Of a stretch of DNA of 64,000 bases, positions 33,756 through 40,506 are shown piece after piece (positions within the stretch are counted from its first letter, which is position 1; each line of letters opens with the position of its first letter). The stretch is taken from positions 1-64,000 of the forward strand of contig JBBQHI010000011.1 in assembly GCA_038323835.1 (NCBI GenBank). Reading direction: 5' to 3'. Under the pieces are notes generated by a model. It saw only the letters and a program-made list of their open reading frames with translations, had not been told where the DNA came from and did no database searches. Source of the stretch: JACVRW01 sp038323835 (GTDB lineage Bacteria; Actinomycetota; Thermoleophilia; Solirubrobacterales; Thermoleophilaceae). Made by a program: the position numbers and the translations under genes.

Positions 33756-33988
33756 GACTGGCTCGTGGTGAGCGGCGTGGAGGCCTGGCTCGCCGTGTCG
33801 CCGGAGGATGTATCGCCGCTCGTGGTCGAGCTGGCCGCCGCGGACACGGCGGTGCTCGCGCTGGACGTGGAGGCGCCCCCGGGCCCGAGCTTCACCACGG
33901 CGCCCCACACCGCCATGAACACGACGAGCGTGGACACGGCCACGGTCCGGCGGAGGGAGGCCACTCGCTGGGTGCGGGAGTTGGGCAT
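33752..33988 (-). CDS. Small single-pass membrane protein with Ser/Thr-rich tail
   Basis: A 78-residue protein: a basic N terminus (MPNSRTQRVASLRR), one hydrophobic helix (TVAVSTLVVFMAVWGAVV) and an external tail almost entirely Ser, Thr, Ala, Gly and Asp. No family was recognised. It is the first gene of the ApbE/ferric-reductase operon with a GTGA overlap to apbE. Its position and Ser/Thr-rich tail suggest a partner or flavin-accepting subunit, but no canonical FMN-binding motif (such as DgxTGAT/S) is visible. Confidence 0.72.
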   Translation of the reverse strand: MPNSRTQRVASLRRTVAVSTLVVFMAVWGAVVKLGPGGASTSSASTAVSAAASSTTSGDTSSGDTASQASTPLTTSQS

Positions 33989-34072
33989 GCACGGCAAGGT
34001 GGCACCTGACCCTGAGCGGAGCCTGAGGATCGGCCAAGAGCTCCCTAAGAGTGACCCCCTTACCCTTGGGAC

Positions 34073-34369
34073 GTGACGTATTTCCAGGCGGTTCGCATCT
34101 ACTCGCTGATCGAGGTCTTCATCTTCACCTCGCTGGTGGTGGTGGCGGTGGGCGGCTTCGGCGCGAACGCGGAGACCGTGCTCGGCTGGACGCACGGCTT
34201 CGGCTGGATCGTGCTCTGCCTCCTGGTGGCTCACGGCTGCCGGAAGCGAGTGTTCCCCTGGACGCTGCTGGCGGCCACCGTCTCGCCGCTCGGGCCGGTG
34301 GGCAGCACCGCGGGGCTCGAGTACCTCGCCCGCCGGCGTGCTCCCGACACCGCCTCGGTCGGCGGGTAG
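34073..34369 (+). CDS. DUF3817 membrane protein
   Basis: A 98-residue protein with three predicted helices and the DUF3817 pattern: FQAVRIYSLIEVFIFTSLVVVAVGG, the histidine-containing LGWTHGFGWIVLCLLVAHG and FPWTLLAATVSPLGPVGS. The family is common in actinobacteria and has no established role. GTG start at 34073. It lies 18 bases before pgsA and may be co-transcribed. Confidence 0.85.
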   Translation: MTYFQAVRIYSLIEVFIFTSLVVVAVGGFGANAETVLGWTHGFGWIVLCLLVAHGCRKRVFPWTLLAATVSPLGPVGSTAGLEYLARRRAPDTASVGG

Positions 34370-34387
34370 CCTCACCGCGGCCGATAC

Positions 34388-34954
34388 GTGTTCCCGCTCA
34401 ACCTCCCCAACGCCCTCACGCTGATCCGGATCCTGCTCGTGCCGGTGCTCGTGGTGGCCCTCACGGTGGAGACCCCGCACGGCTCCACTATCGCCGCGGT
34501 GGTGTTTGCCGTGGCCGCGCTCACCGACGGGCTGGACGGCTACATCGCGCGTTCACGCCAGGCGGTCACGACGTTCGGCAAGGTCATGGACCCGGTGGCC
34601 GACAAGCTCATGATCGCGGCGGCCCTGATCGCCCTGATCAGCCTGGACCGCCTGGCTGCCTGGGTGGGGATGCTGATCATCGCGCGCGAGTTCGCGGTCA
34701 GCGGTCTCCGCATCGCCGCGGGGCAGCAGGGCGTGGTCATCCCCGCGAGCGGGCTGGGAAAGCTGAAGACGATGGTGCAGGTCGTGGCCGTGCTGGCCCT
34801 CATCGCCGCCCACGACAGCAGCGACCTCTGGGTCCAGGCGCTGGTCTACGCGATGGTCGTGATCACCGTGGTCTCTGGTGCCGACTACTTCCTGAACTTC
34901 CGCCGCCGCCTGGAGCAGGCGTCACGAGGAGAGGGACGGCCCGAGGCGGCCTAG
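34388..34954 (+). CDS. pgsA: CDP-diacylglycerol-glycerol-3-phosphate 3-phosphatidyltransferase
   Basis: A 188-residue integral membrane enzyme that makes phosphatidylglycerol phosphate from CDP-diacylglycerol and glycerol 3-phosphate. The CDP-alcohol phosphatidyltransferase motif DGLDGYIAR...G...D...D is intact near residues 47-69 (DGLDGYIARSRQ, then FGKVMDPVADKLM), and the N-terminal NLPNALTLIRILLVPVL is the usual PgsA start. GTG start at 34388. The stop TAG lies in the sequence CTAGGCGAGGAG, which matches the left edge of the palindromic repeats immediately downstream. Confidence 0.9.
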   Translation: MFPLNLPNALTLIRILLVPVLVVALTVETPHGSTIAAVVFAVAALTDGLDGYIARSRQAVTTFGKVMDPVADKLMIAAALIALISLDRLAAWVGMLIIAREFAVSGLRIAAGQQGVVIPASGLGKLKTMVQVVAVLALIAAHDSSDLWVQALVYAMVVITVVSGADYFLNFRRRLEQASRGEGRPEAA

Positions 34955-34980
34955 GCGAGGAGGTGAACCGCGCCACCGAG

Positions 34981-35025
34981 GGAGGAGCGGAGCCCGATCG
35001 GTGATCGGGCGAGCACCGGACCATG
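34981..35025 (+). repeat. Palindromic element, family A (first of a tandem pair)
   Basis: GGAGGAGCGGAG, then an 8-bp stem GCCCGATC/GATCGGGC with a GGT loop, then GAGCACCGGACCATG. Lies between pgsA and a converging gene. Confidence 0.85.
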
Positions 35026-35032
35026 CCTAGGC

Positions 35033-35070
35033 GAGGAGCGGAGCCCGATCGGTGATCGGGCGAGCACCGC
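35033..35070 (+). repeat. Palindromic element, family A (second of a tandem pair)
   Basis: Begins 52 bases after the first copy with the same GAGGAGCGGAG edge and identical stem and loop, then CGAGCACCGC. It ends 7 bases from the stop of the minus-strand gene, so it could also work as a terminator for both convergent genes. Confidence 0.85.
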
Positions 35071-35076
35071 AGCCAC

Positions 35077-35520
35077 TCAATCGTGGTGGGTTTCGCTGGC
35101 TGCGAGGCGCTCACTGAGCTCCTCGCGGCTGGTGCCGCGCAGGTAGAGGACGCGGTCGAAGAGGCGTCCGTACACGTCGAGCACGGCGAAGAGAAGGTCG
35201 GGCGTTCCCACGGTGTTGGCGTCGCGGGCGCCGGCCAGCTCGCTGGCTCGCCGGGCCACGTCGTCGAGGATGTTCGCCCCGAAGGCCGGGGTGCCGGCCA
35301 CGTCGCCCGAATGATCCGCGTCCGAGCCGGTCATGAGGGGGGACTCACCCACGCCCAGGCCCTGAAGCGCCGAGCCCACCTGCCCGTGGAGACGCAGCGC
35401 GCGCAGCCACCGCTCCGCCTCGTCCTCGGCCGAGTGTGCGAAGGGCATCGCGGTTCCGGCGAGTGCGACCACGAGGGCCGCGTCCTGCGAAAGGGGAATG
35501 TGTCGGTGCTTGATCGTCAT
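35077..35520 (-). CDS. Orphan Clp N-domain-like protein
   Basis: A 147-residue protein without catalytic motifs. Two helical units resemble the duplicated Clp N domain: ALVVALAGTAMPFA..., and NILDDVARRASELAGARDAN followed by VGTPDLLFAVLDVYGRLFDR, close to the pattern ARxxAxxLGHxYVGTEHLLLALL. Clp N domains bind substrates or adaptors; a free-standing copy could regulate ClpC. The match is by eye and moderate. ATG at 35520 follows ACGGAGGCGTAC, a strong ribosome-binding site, and is preferred over upstream starts. Confidence 0.65.
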   Translation of the reverse strand: MTIKHRHIPLSQDAALVVALAGTAMPFAHSAEDEAERWLRALRLHGQVGSALQGLGVGESPLMTGSDADHSGDVAGTPAFGANILDDVARRASELAGARDANTVGTPDLLFAVLDVYGRLFDRVLYLRGTSREELSERLAASETHHD

Positions 35521-35611
35521 GTACGCCTCCGTGCGTCTACGAGCTACATCGGCAGTCCGGCCGGACCGCTTGATGGCCGCGTGCATATCCACCAAATCGA
35601 CTGGGTCCCTG

Positions 35612-35704
35612 GGAGGAGCGGAGCTCGATCGGTGATCCTGCTGCGGTGCTCGCTTGATCGCCGATCAAGCTGCGCTCCTCGCCGCGAGCGAGCACCGCAC
35701 CATG
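35612..35704 (+). repeat. Palindromic element, family A, interrupted by a second inverted copy
   Basis: The left half (35612-35637, ending GGTGATC) and right half (35686-35704, starting GAGCGAGCACCG) together form one complete family A element. Between them 35638-35685 holds a complete 48-base copy in the opposite orientation with its own stem GCTTGATC/GATCAAGC. It lies between the Clp-N-like gene and folE2. Confidence 0.85.
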
Positions 35705-35707
35705 CCA

Positions 35708-36709
35708 TCAGCTGCCTTCGAGCCACTCCCTCATGGTCACGTGGCGACCGCTGCGCTCGCCGCGGTCCAGCTCGCTCGCGAGCTCCGAGACGAGCCCGTG
35801 GCGCTCGGCCACGACGTTGTGCTTGTGGATCGTCTCGAAGTTTTCCTGGCGGGCCGAGATGAACGCGTTCGCCCCAAGCTCCCCGTATCTCGTGCTCGCC
35901 TGGCTCACCATCTCGCGCACGCAGTCCTCCACGTAGCGCGGGCGCCGGTGGGCCTTCTCCACCACCTCCACCTCGTCTGAGCGCTTCATCAGCTCGTAGA
36001 TCTCCGAGCTCATCGAGCTCTCGACGATCGTGAGCAGATCCTCCGCCTCGACGGCGAGGTCACAGGTCTCGGGGCAGCCCACGTGGAGGGTTCCGATTCC
36101 GCGCTGGTTGTGGGTGGCCACGGGCACGGCGCCGAAGATGCGGCCGATCTCGTCGTCGGTGAAGCCCTCCGCCTTGAGCCGCTCCTGCGAGCGCTCCATC
36201 ACCATCTCCTGGGCGCACGGGCAGGCGGTCATCCCCTGCGCCTGGACCCCCACGAGCCGGCGGGTGCCGCGCTCGGACGCCACCGCGGAGCCGAACAGCG
36301 TGTAGATCTCCTGGGTCATCGTGCCCGAGGCCGGCGCGGCCTTGGTCTCGGGATAGCGCGCGGCGATCGTCACCTCGGCGCGCAGGCCGCCCTGGCGGTC
36401 GCGCACGCGCTCGGCGATGTGAGCGGCCAGCGTCTCGGCCTTGAAGGCCTCGCGGATCACCACCTCGTCGATGGCCTCGTTCACGACCTCCTCGAAGCGC
36501 GACATGTGCGCGCCCTTCTGCTCGGGCCCCAGATCCACGAAGCATTCGAGCTCGGCGTAGAAGAGCTGCTCGCGGCCGTTCGGCTTGATCCGGACGACCT
36601 TCTCCACGCCGGTCACGCCGACCCTGGAGAGGCTCACCTGAGTGGCCGGACGGCGGGCCTGCACGTCCTCGCCGAGAAGCGCGATTCGATCGCTTGTCAC
36701 GCCTCTCAC
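35708..36709 (-). CDS. folE2: GTP cyclohydrolase I type IB (FolE2)
   Basis: A 333-residue enzyme of the FolE2/MptA family, which opens and rearranges GTP to 7,8-dihydroneopterin triphosphate, the first step of folate (or other pterin) synthesis. The family signature GMTACPCAQE with the metal-binding cysteine is near residue 160, with GTMTQEIYTLFGS before it, ATHNQRGIGTLHVG after it and SRFEEVVNE at the active site. Bacteria with FolE2 often use it instead of, or alongside, FolE when zinc is scarce. Start is GTG at 36709 or GTG at 36700. Divergent from the sigma factor gene. Confidence 0.92.
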   Translation of the reverse strand: MRGVTSDRIALLGEDVQARRPATQVSLSRVGVTGVEKVVRIKPNGREQLFYAELECFVDLGPEQKGAHMSRFEEVVNEAIDEVVIREAFKAETLAAHIAERVRDRQGGLRAEVTIAARYPETKAAPASGTMTQEIYTLFGSAVASERGTRRLVGVQAQGMTACPCAQEMVMERSQERLKAEGFTDDEIGRIFGAVPVATHNQRGIGTLHVGCPETCDLAVEAEDLLTIVESSMSSEIYELMKRSDEVEVVEKAHRRPRYVEDCVREMVSQASTRYGELGANAFISARQENFETIHKHNVVAERHGLVSELASELDRGERSGRHVTMREWLEGS

Positions 36710-36884
36710 GATACCTGGGGGTCATGCGACGGATCGCACGAGCGGGTGTAGACTCGTCGCGGCTGCACGCTGGAGCCTGTCCTCCGATAGCTCAGCCCCT
36801 CGCGGCACGCGCTGCGAACGCCCAACAACCGAGAGTCCCAACAAGGCCTTCATGGGTAGGGCCGCAACGGTTGAAGGAGTGGGG

Positions 36885-38006
36885 TTGAGCGAGAAGCACG
36901 AGGGAGTAGCAGTGCTCGTTGGAGGGAGCGAGACGCCGATCCTCGAGGTCGAGGAACTGCGCTCGCTCGTGACCGAAGGCAAGGAACGCGGGTTCCTGAC
37001 GTTCGAGGAGATCGCGGCCTGCCTCGAGGAAGTGGAAGTGACCAAGGAGCAGGTCCGTGACCTGCACCTGCACCTGCTGGATGCCGGCATCGAGATCGTC
37101 TCGCTGGACGGCAAGGTGATCGAGCCGCCGCCGGCGGAGGTCCCACAGGCCAAGAAGCCGGAGATCGACCTCACCGTCGAGCCGAGCCTCGACTCGCTGC
37201 GGCTCTATCTGCGCTCGATCGGGCGGGTGGACCTGCTGACCGCCGACGAGGAGGTGACGCTGGCCAAGCGCATCGAGCGTGGCGACATGATCGCCAAGCA
37301 GCAGATGATCGAGGCGAATCTCCGGCTCGTGGTGTCAATCGCCAAGGGCTACCTGGGCCGCGGGCTCTCGTTCCTGGACCTGATCCAGGAAGGTTCGCTG
37401 GGCCTGATCCGCGCGGTGGAGAAGTTCGACTACCGCCGCGGCTACAAGTTCTCGACCTACGCCACCTGGTGGATCCGCCAAGCCGTGACCCGTGCGATCG
37501 CCGACAAGGCGCGCACCATCCGCATCCCGGTGCACATGGTGGAGAAGCTGAACAAGGTCGTGCACGTGGAGCGCCAGCTCGTCCAGGAGTTCGGGCGCGA
37601 GCCGACTCCGGACGAGATCGCCGCGGAGCTCGAATGGACCGGGCGCGAGGTCAAGGACATCCTGCGCATCGCGCAGCTCCCGGTGTCGCTGGAGAAGCCG
37701 ATCGGCGAGGAGGAGGACTCCGAGCTGGGCGACTTCGTGGAGGACGAGACGGCGGAGTCGCCGTTCGAGCGGGCCTCCGAGAACCTGCGGCGCGAGAACG
37801 TGAAGCGGGCGCTGGAGGCGCTGCCCTCACGCGAGCGCGAGGTGATCGAGATGCGCTACGGCCTCACCGGCCACAAGGCGCGGACGCTCGAGGAGGTGGG
37901 CCGCGCGTTCGGGGTCACCCGCGAGCGGATACGCCAGATCGAGAACAACACGCTGAAGAAGCTGGAGGGGCTGCCGGAGGCCCAGCGCCTCAGGGACGCC
38001 TCATGA
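36885..38006 (+). CDS. rpoD: Primary RNA polymerase sigma factor (sigma-70 family)
   Basis: About 373 residues. Region 1.1-like N terminus (VEELRSLVTEGKERGFLTFEE), region 1.2 (DSLRLYLRSIGRVDLLTADEE), region 2 with the -10-recognition helix (YKFSTYATWWIRQAVTRAI), region 3 (RIPVHMVEKLNKV) and region 4 with the -35 helix-turn-helix (EEVGRAFGVTRERIRQIE). All match group 1 housekeeping sigma factors. TTG at 36885 is chosen because AAGGAG lies five bases before it; ATG at 36852 would add 11 residues without a good site. The 3' end overlaps the converging GNAT gene by 17 bases. Confidence 0.93.
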   Translation: MSEKHEGVAVLVGGSETPILEVEELRSLVTEGKERGFLTFEEIAACLEEVEVTKEQVRDLHLHLLDAGIEIVSLDGKVIEPPPAEVPQAKKPEIDLTVEPSLDSLRLYLRSIGRVDLLTADEEVTLAKRIERGDMIAKQQMIEANLRLVVSIAKGYLGRGLSFLDLIQEGSLGLIRAVEKFDYRRGYKFSTYATWWIRQAVTRAIADKARTIRIPVHMVEKLNKVVHVERQLVQEFGREPTPDEIAAELEWTGREVKDILRIAQLPVSLEKPIGEEEDSELGDFVEDETAESPFERASENLRRENVKRALEALPSREREVIEMRYGLTGHKARTLEEVGRAFGVTRERIRQIENNTLKKLEGLPEAQRLRDAS

Positions 38007-38634
38007 ACCACATCCGAACCCCGCGCGGCAGCTCGCCGCTGCCCATCTCCTCGAAGCCGAAGCTGGCGTAGTAGGGGAGGTTGGCGGGGTTGTCGGTGTC
38101 CAGGTAGACCGGGGCGCGCGCATCCTCGAATACCTGGTGCAACAGCGCCCTTCCGATGCCCCGGCGCTGGTGCTCGGGGTCCACCGCGAGGAACCACAGG
38201 AACACGTGCCGCTCCTGCGGATGGCCTCCGTCCTGCACCGCCGACACCCGCAGCCCGCGCACGATCGGGGCCGGGCCGGCGAGTAGGAAGCCGGGGACGT
38301 AGGAGAAGAACGTGCGCGCGGGGGGCGGATAGAGACCGGCGGCGAACGTGGCCGCCACTCCCACGAGCTGCCCGTCCCGGAACGCGCCGTAGACAGGTCC
38401 GCCGTGGCGGTCCATGACCCCGATCGCGGAGCGGTGGTAGACCCGGGCCACCAGTCGCCGGTGCGCGGTGTTGCTCGGCCCCACCGCGAGCCAGCCCGGG
38501 TCGTGCAGGAGCGCCTCGGTGATGATGCGCGCCGCCTCCCCGTACAGGTGGGGCTCGATCGGGCGGACCTCGGTGGGGTGGATCGTCGCGGCGATGGCCG
38601 GCGAACTATCGGCGATCCGCCGGTTCGTGTCCAA
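37990..38634 (-). CDS. GNAT-family N-acetyltransferase
   Basis: A 214-residue acetyltransferase. The acetyl-CoA-binding motif A is FLWFLAVDPEHQRRGIGRALLHQV, followed by PVYLDTDNPANLPYYASFGF, the usual motif B. The N-terminal half (EVRPIEPHLYGEAARIITEALL) fits GNAT proteins of unknown substrate. It converges on the sigma factor gene with a short overlap. Confidence 0.87.
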   Translation of the reverse strand: MDTNRRIADSSPAIAATIHPTEVRPIEPHLYGEAARIITEALLHDPGWLAVGPSNTAHRRLVARVYHRSAIGVMDRHGGPVYGAFRDGQLVGVAATFAAGLYPPPARTFFSYVPGFLLAGPAPIVRGLRVSAVQDGGHPQERHVFLWFLAVDPEHQRRGIGRALLHQVFEDARAPVYLDTDNPANLPYYASFGFEEMGSGELPRGVRMWFMRRP

Positions 38635-38668
38635 GGTCCACGTCTACAATCGCCGCTCTGCACCACTT

Positions 38669-38750
38669 GGGGGGATGTCCGAGTGGCTAAAGGAGCGGCG
38701 CTGTAAACGCCGTGGCACTGCCTACGCAGGTTCGAATCCTGCTCCCCCCA
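38669..38750 (+). tRNA. tRNA-Tyr (anticodon GUA)
   Basis: An 82-base type II tRNA. Acceptor GGGGGGA pairs with TCCCCCC, anticodon stem CGGCG/CGCCG closes loop CTGTAAA (anticodon GUA), a long variable arm follows, and the T arm contains GTTCGAATC. Discriminator A at 38750; CCA not encoded. Confidence 0.95.
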
Positions 38751-38778
38751 CTTCGCTCGCCATAATCGAAGGCGCAGT

Positions 38779-38851
<73 letters not shown>

Positions 38852-38952
38852 TCACGCGGATTTCCATTGCGTTGGCGGACCCGGTATGAGAAGTTGATCG
38901 CTCAAAGGTCGCTGACAGGGAGGTCTCTGGCCCAGACGTTTGGAGTCCTCGC

Positions 38953-39083
38953 GTGAAGCGTTTGCTGCTGGCTGCGCGGTGGGGGATCCGAAGCCGACGA
39001 CGTACATCTCCGATACCGGCGCGACGCTCAACGCGGACGTCTACTCGAGCGTGGCCGGTGACACGGAGTTCTGGTGGCGCTAA
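38953..39083 (+). pseudogene. 5' stump of a secreted protein with an ATLN-type beta repeat
   Basis: GTG at 38953 follows GGAG at good spacing and starts a signal-like peptide (MKRLLLAARWG). One reading-frame shift later (from 38979) the sequence reads GDPKPTTYISDTGATLNADV, then YSSVAGDTEFWW and a stop at 39081. This is recognisably the start of the ATLNG-V-type fibronectin-like repeat common in surface proteins of this group, but it stops within the first repeat. The frame break and missing 3' portion mark it as a remnant. It meets a second stump on the opposite strand head-on. Confidence 0.6.
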
Positions 39084-39220
39084 CGAATCCCCGAGCGCGA
39101 CATAGCGAAGCGGTGCCGCATGCGCTGCTTGCGCCGAGGCGGCCGCCCCAGCGAAGACGGCGCAGGCGACGGCAAGCGCAAGCAGGCGGGTGCGACCGGG
39201 CGGCGGGAGCGTGTGGGCAC
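39084..39220 (-). pseudogene. 5' stump of an SGNH/GDSL-family secreted hydrolase
   Basis: GTG at 39220 on the minus strand follows a strong GAGGAGGAG-type site. After a frame shift the sequence reads a signal peptide (RLLALAVACAVFAGAAASAQ) and then LRYVALGDSLAP, the block I motif of SGNH hydrolases with the catalytic serine. Homology stops right there, at the junction with the plus-strand stump. Everything after block I is absent, so this is a non-functional remnant. Confidence 0.6.
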
Positions 39221-39307
39221 TCGTCTCTCCTCCTCAGGGAACTATCCAGAAACAACGACGTTTCCGGACTGTACCCCCGACGCCTCCAAAGCTGCGTGGT
39301 GTGAGCC

Positions 39308-40083
39308 CTAGTTGACCGGGATCGCTATGAGACTGTTGGAGCTGGCTGAGCCGTTGGCCGTGGTCACGTCGCACTCGAGGCTCAATTGAGTCGGCGAGGT
39401 CGTGGTCACCGCTTGTAGCGATACCGGTATCGCGGCGAGCGCGGGCAGCGTCTTCATCGCGACCTGGTCGATGGCGGTCGTGCCTGCCTTCAGCACGCAA
39501 TCCACGGTGTCGCCGGCCCCGGAATGGGTCAGCTGGGTCTTCGCGAACACCACGTAGTTGCCTGCCGGAACCGCGAGGCTCACCACCACCGTTGGCGGGG
39601 TGGCGGTGGGGAGGGCGACGACTCCGGCCGTGGCCGAAAGCGGCCCGAGCACGCCGGCCGCGCCGTTGATGCCGTTGGTCCCGTCCGCTCCGTTCTCGCC
39701 GGCTGTGCCGTCCACGCCGTTGGCACCGTTAGGGCCGTTGGCGCCGTTGGCGCCATTGATGCCGGCCGCGCCGTTGGCGCCATTGGGGCCGTTCGCGCCG
39801 TTGACGCCCGACGCCCCGGTCGATCCGGCTTCGCCGGTGTTGCCCGCCGGGCCGGGATCGCCCTTCGAGCCGTGGGCACCCTGTAGGGACGCCTTCGTCT
39901 TCCTGCTGAGATCAGCCGAGCCGATCGCGCCGTTCCTGATCGTCTTGCTGGTCACAGCGCCCGTCGCGATGTCCGCGGCGCCGATGAGGCCCCTGGCGGC
40001 GACCGCCGGCCCTCCGAGTGCGAGGAAGAGGGTGCCGCCGCAGCGGCTACGACGACCGGAAGGATCGTGCCTGAACGCTTCAA
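39308..40083 (-). CDS. Collagen-like repeat surface protein with apparent N-terminal frameshift
   Basis: The body is a run of Gly-x-y triplets (GSKGDPGPAGNTGEAG, then many GANGPNGANG-type units) followed by a globular C-terminal domain of about 110 residues with two cysteines (DTVDCVLKAG, LSLECDVTT). The N-terminal region ALGGPAVAARGLIGAADIAT and KTIRNGAIGSADLSRKT matches surface proteins widespread in this class. The expected signal peptide (LKRSGTILPVVVAAAAA) begins at TTG 40083 but lies in a different frame; a one-base indel near 40030 separates it from LFLALGG. So either the gene is broken or the sequence has an error. Stop at 39308. Confidence 0.68.
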
Positions 40084-40098
40084 GATGGGGTCCTGCAC

Positions 40099-40432
40099 TT
40101 TCGGTAGACCGGTTGCCTCGCCGGCAGTGGCAACGATCCTCAGTTGCGAGAAGCTCGTGCTCCCCTCTGAGACCCATCGACGGTCCGGCGTCCCGACATG
40201 AGGGTTATGGACCCTTCGCGCCGCGATAATGCGTCGATCTCGCGCGGTGAGATCGTCCGCAAAGCCACTTCGTGTGACGGAGCGGTCGACCCCGGAGCCA
40301 GCGGTGTTCCGCTGGCCCAGACGTACGCCGGCGTCTCGACCCTCAAGGACGGCCCGGGTGATCCGCCAGGACGATTTCCTGTCCCGGCCGAAGCCCTCGC
40401 GGCCGTGGGGATGTCGGAGTAGCGGCGGGTTC
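40099..40432. other. Stretch without a convincing gene
   Basis: Between the collagen-like gene and the transporter tail. Short open frames occur on both strands (for example from 40207 on the plus strand), but none shows a domain, a ribosome-binding site or normal codon pattern. No hairpin, repeat or promoter stands out. Confidence 0.5.
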
Positions 40433-40506
40433 TCAGTCCGTCGCGCCCTGAACTCCAGGCGCCGGAGCGGCCGCCGGGGTGACCGATTTCTGGTGCGCCG
40501 GAAGAA

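Noticed and set aside
20909..36857. Shared 14-mer AAGGCCTTCATGGG near 20910 and 36844
   Set aside because: A 14-base match between two points is expected by chance in 64 kb and the flanks differ.
38852..39310. Integrated mobile element at the tRNA-Tyr/tRNA-Thr pair
   Set aside because: No integrase, no duplicated tRNA 3' end and no IS ends were seen; only gene stumps are present.
39660..39880. Repetitive GC-rich stretch resembling a tandem-repeat or CRISPR-like array
   Set aside because: The periodicity is 9-18 bases and encodes Gly-x-y collagen-like triplets in a continuous frame; there are no spacers.
40198..40422. Plus-strand open frame of about 74 codons
   Set aside because: No ribosome-binding site, no recognisable domain, and the opposite strand is equally open.
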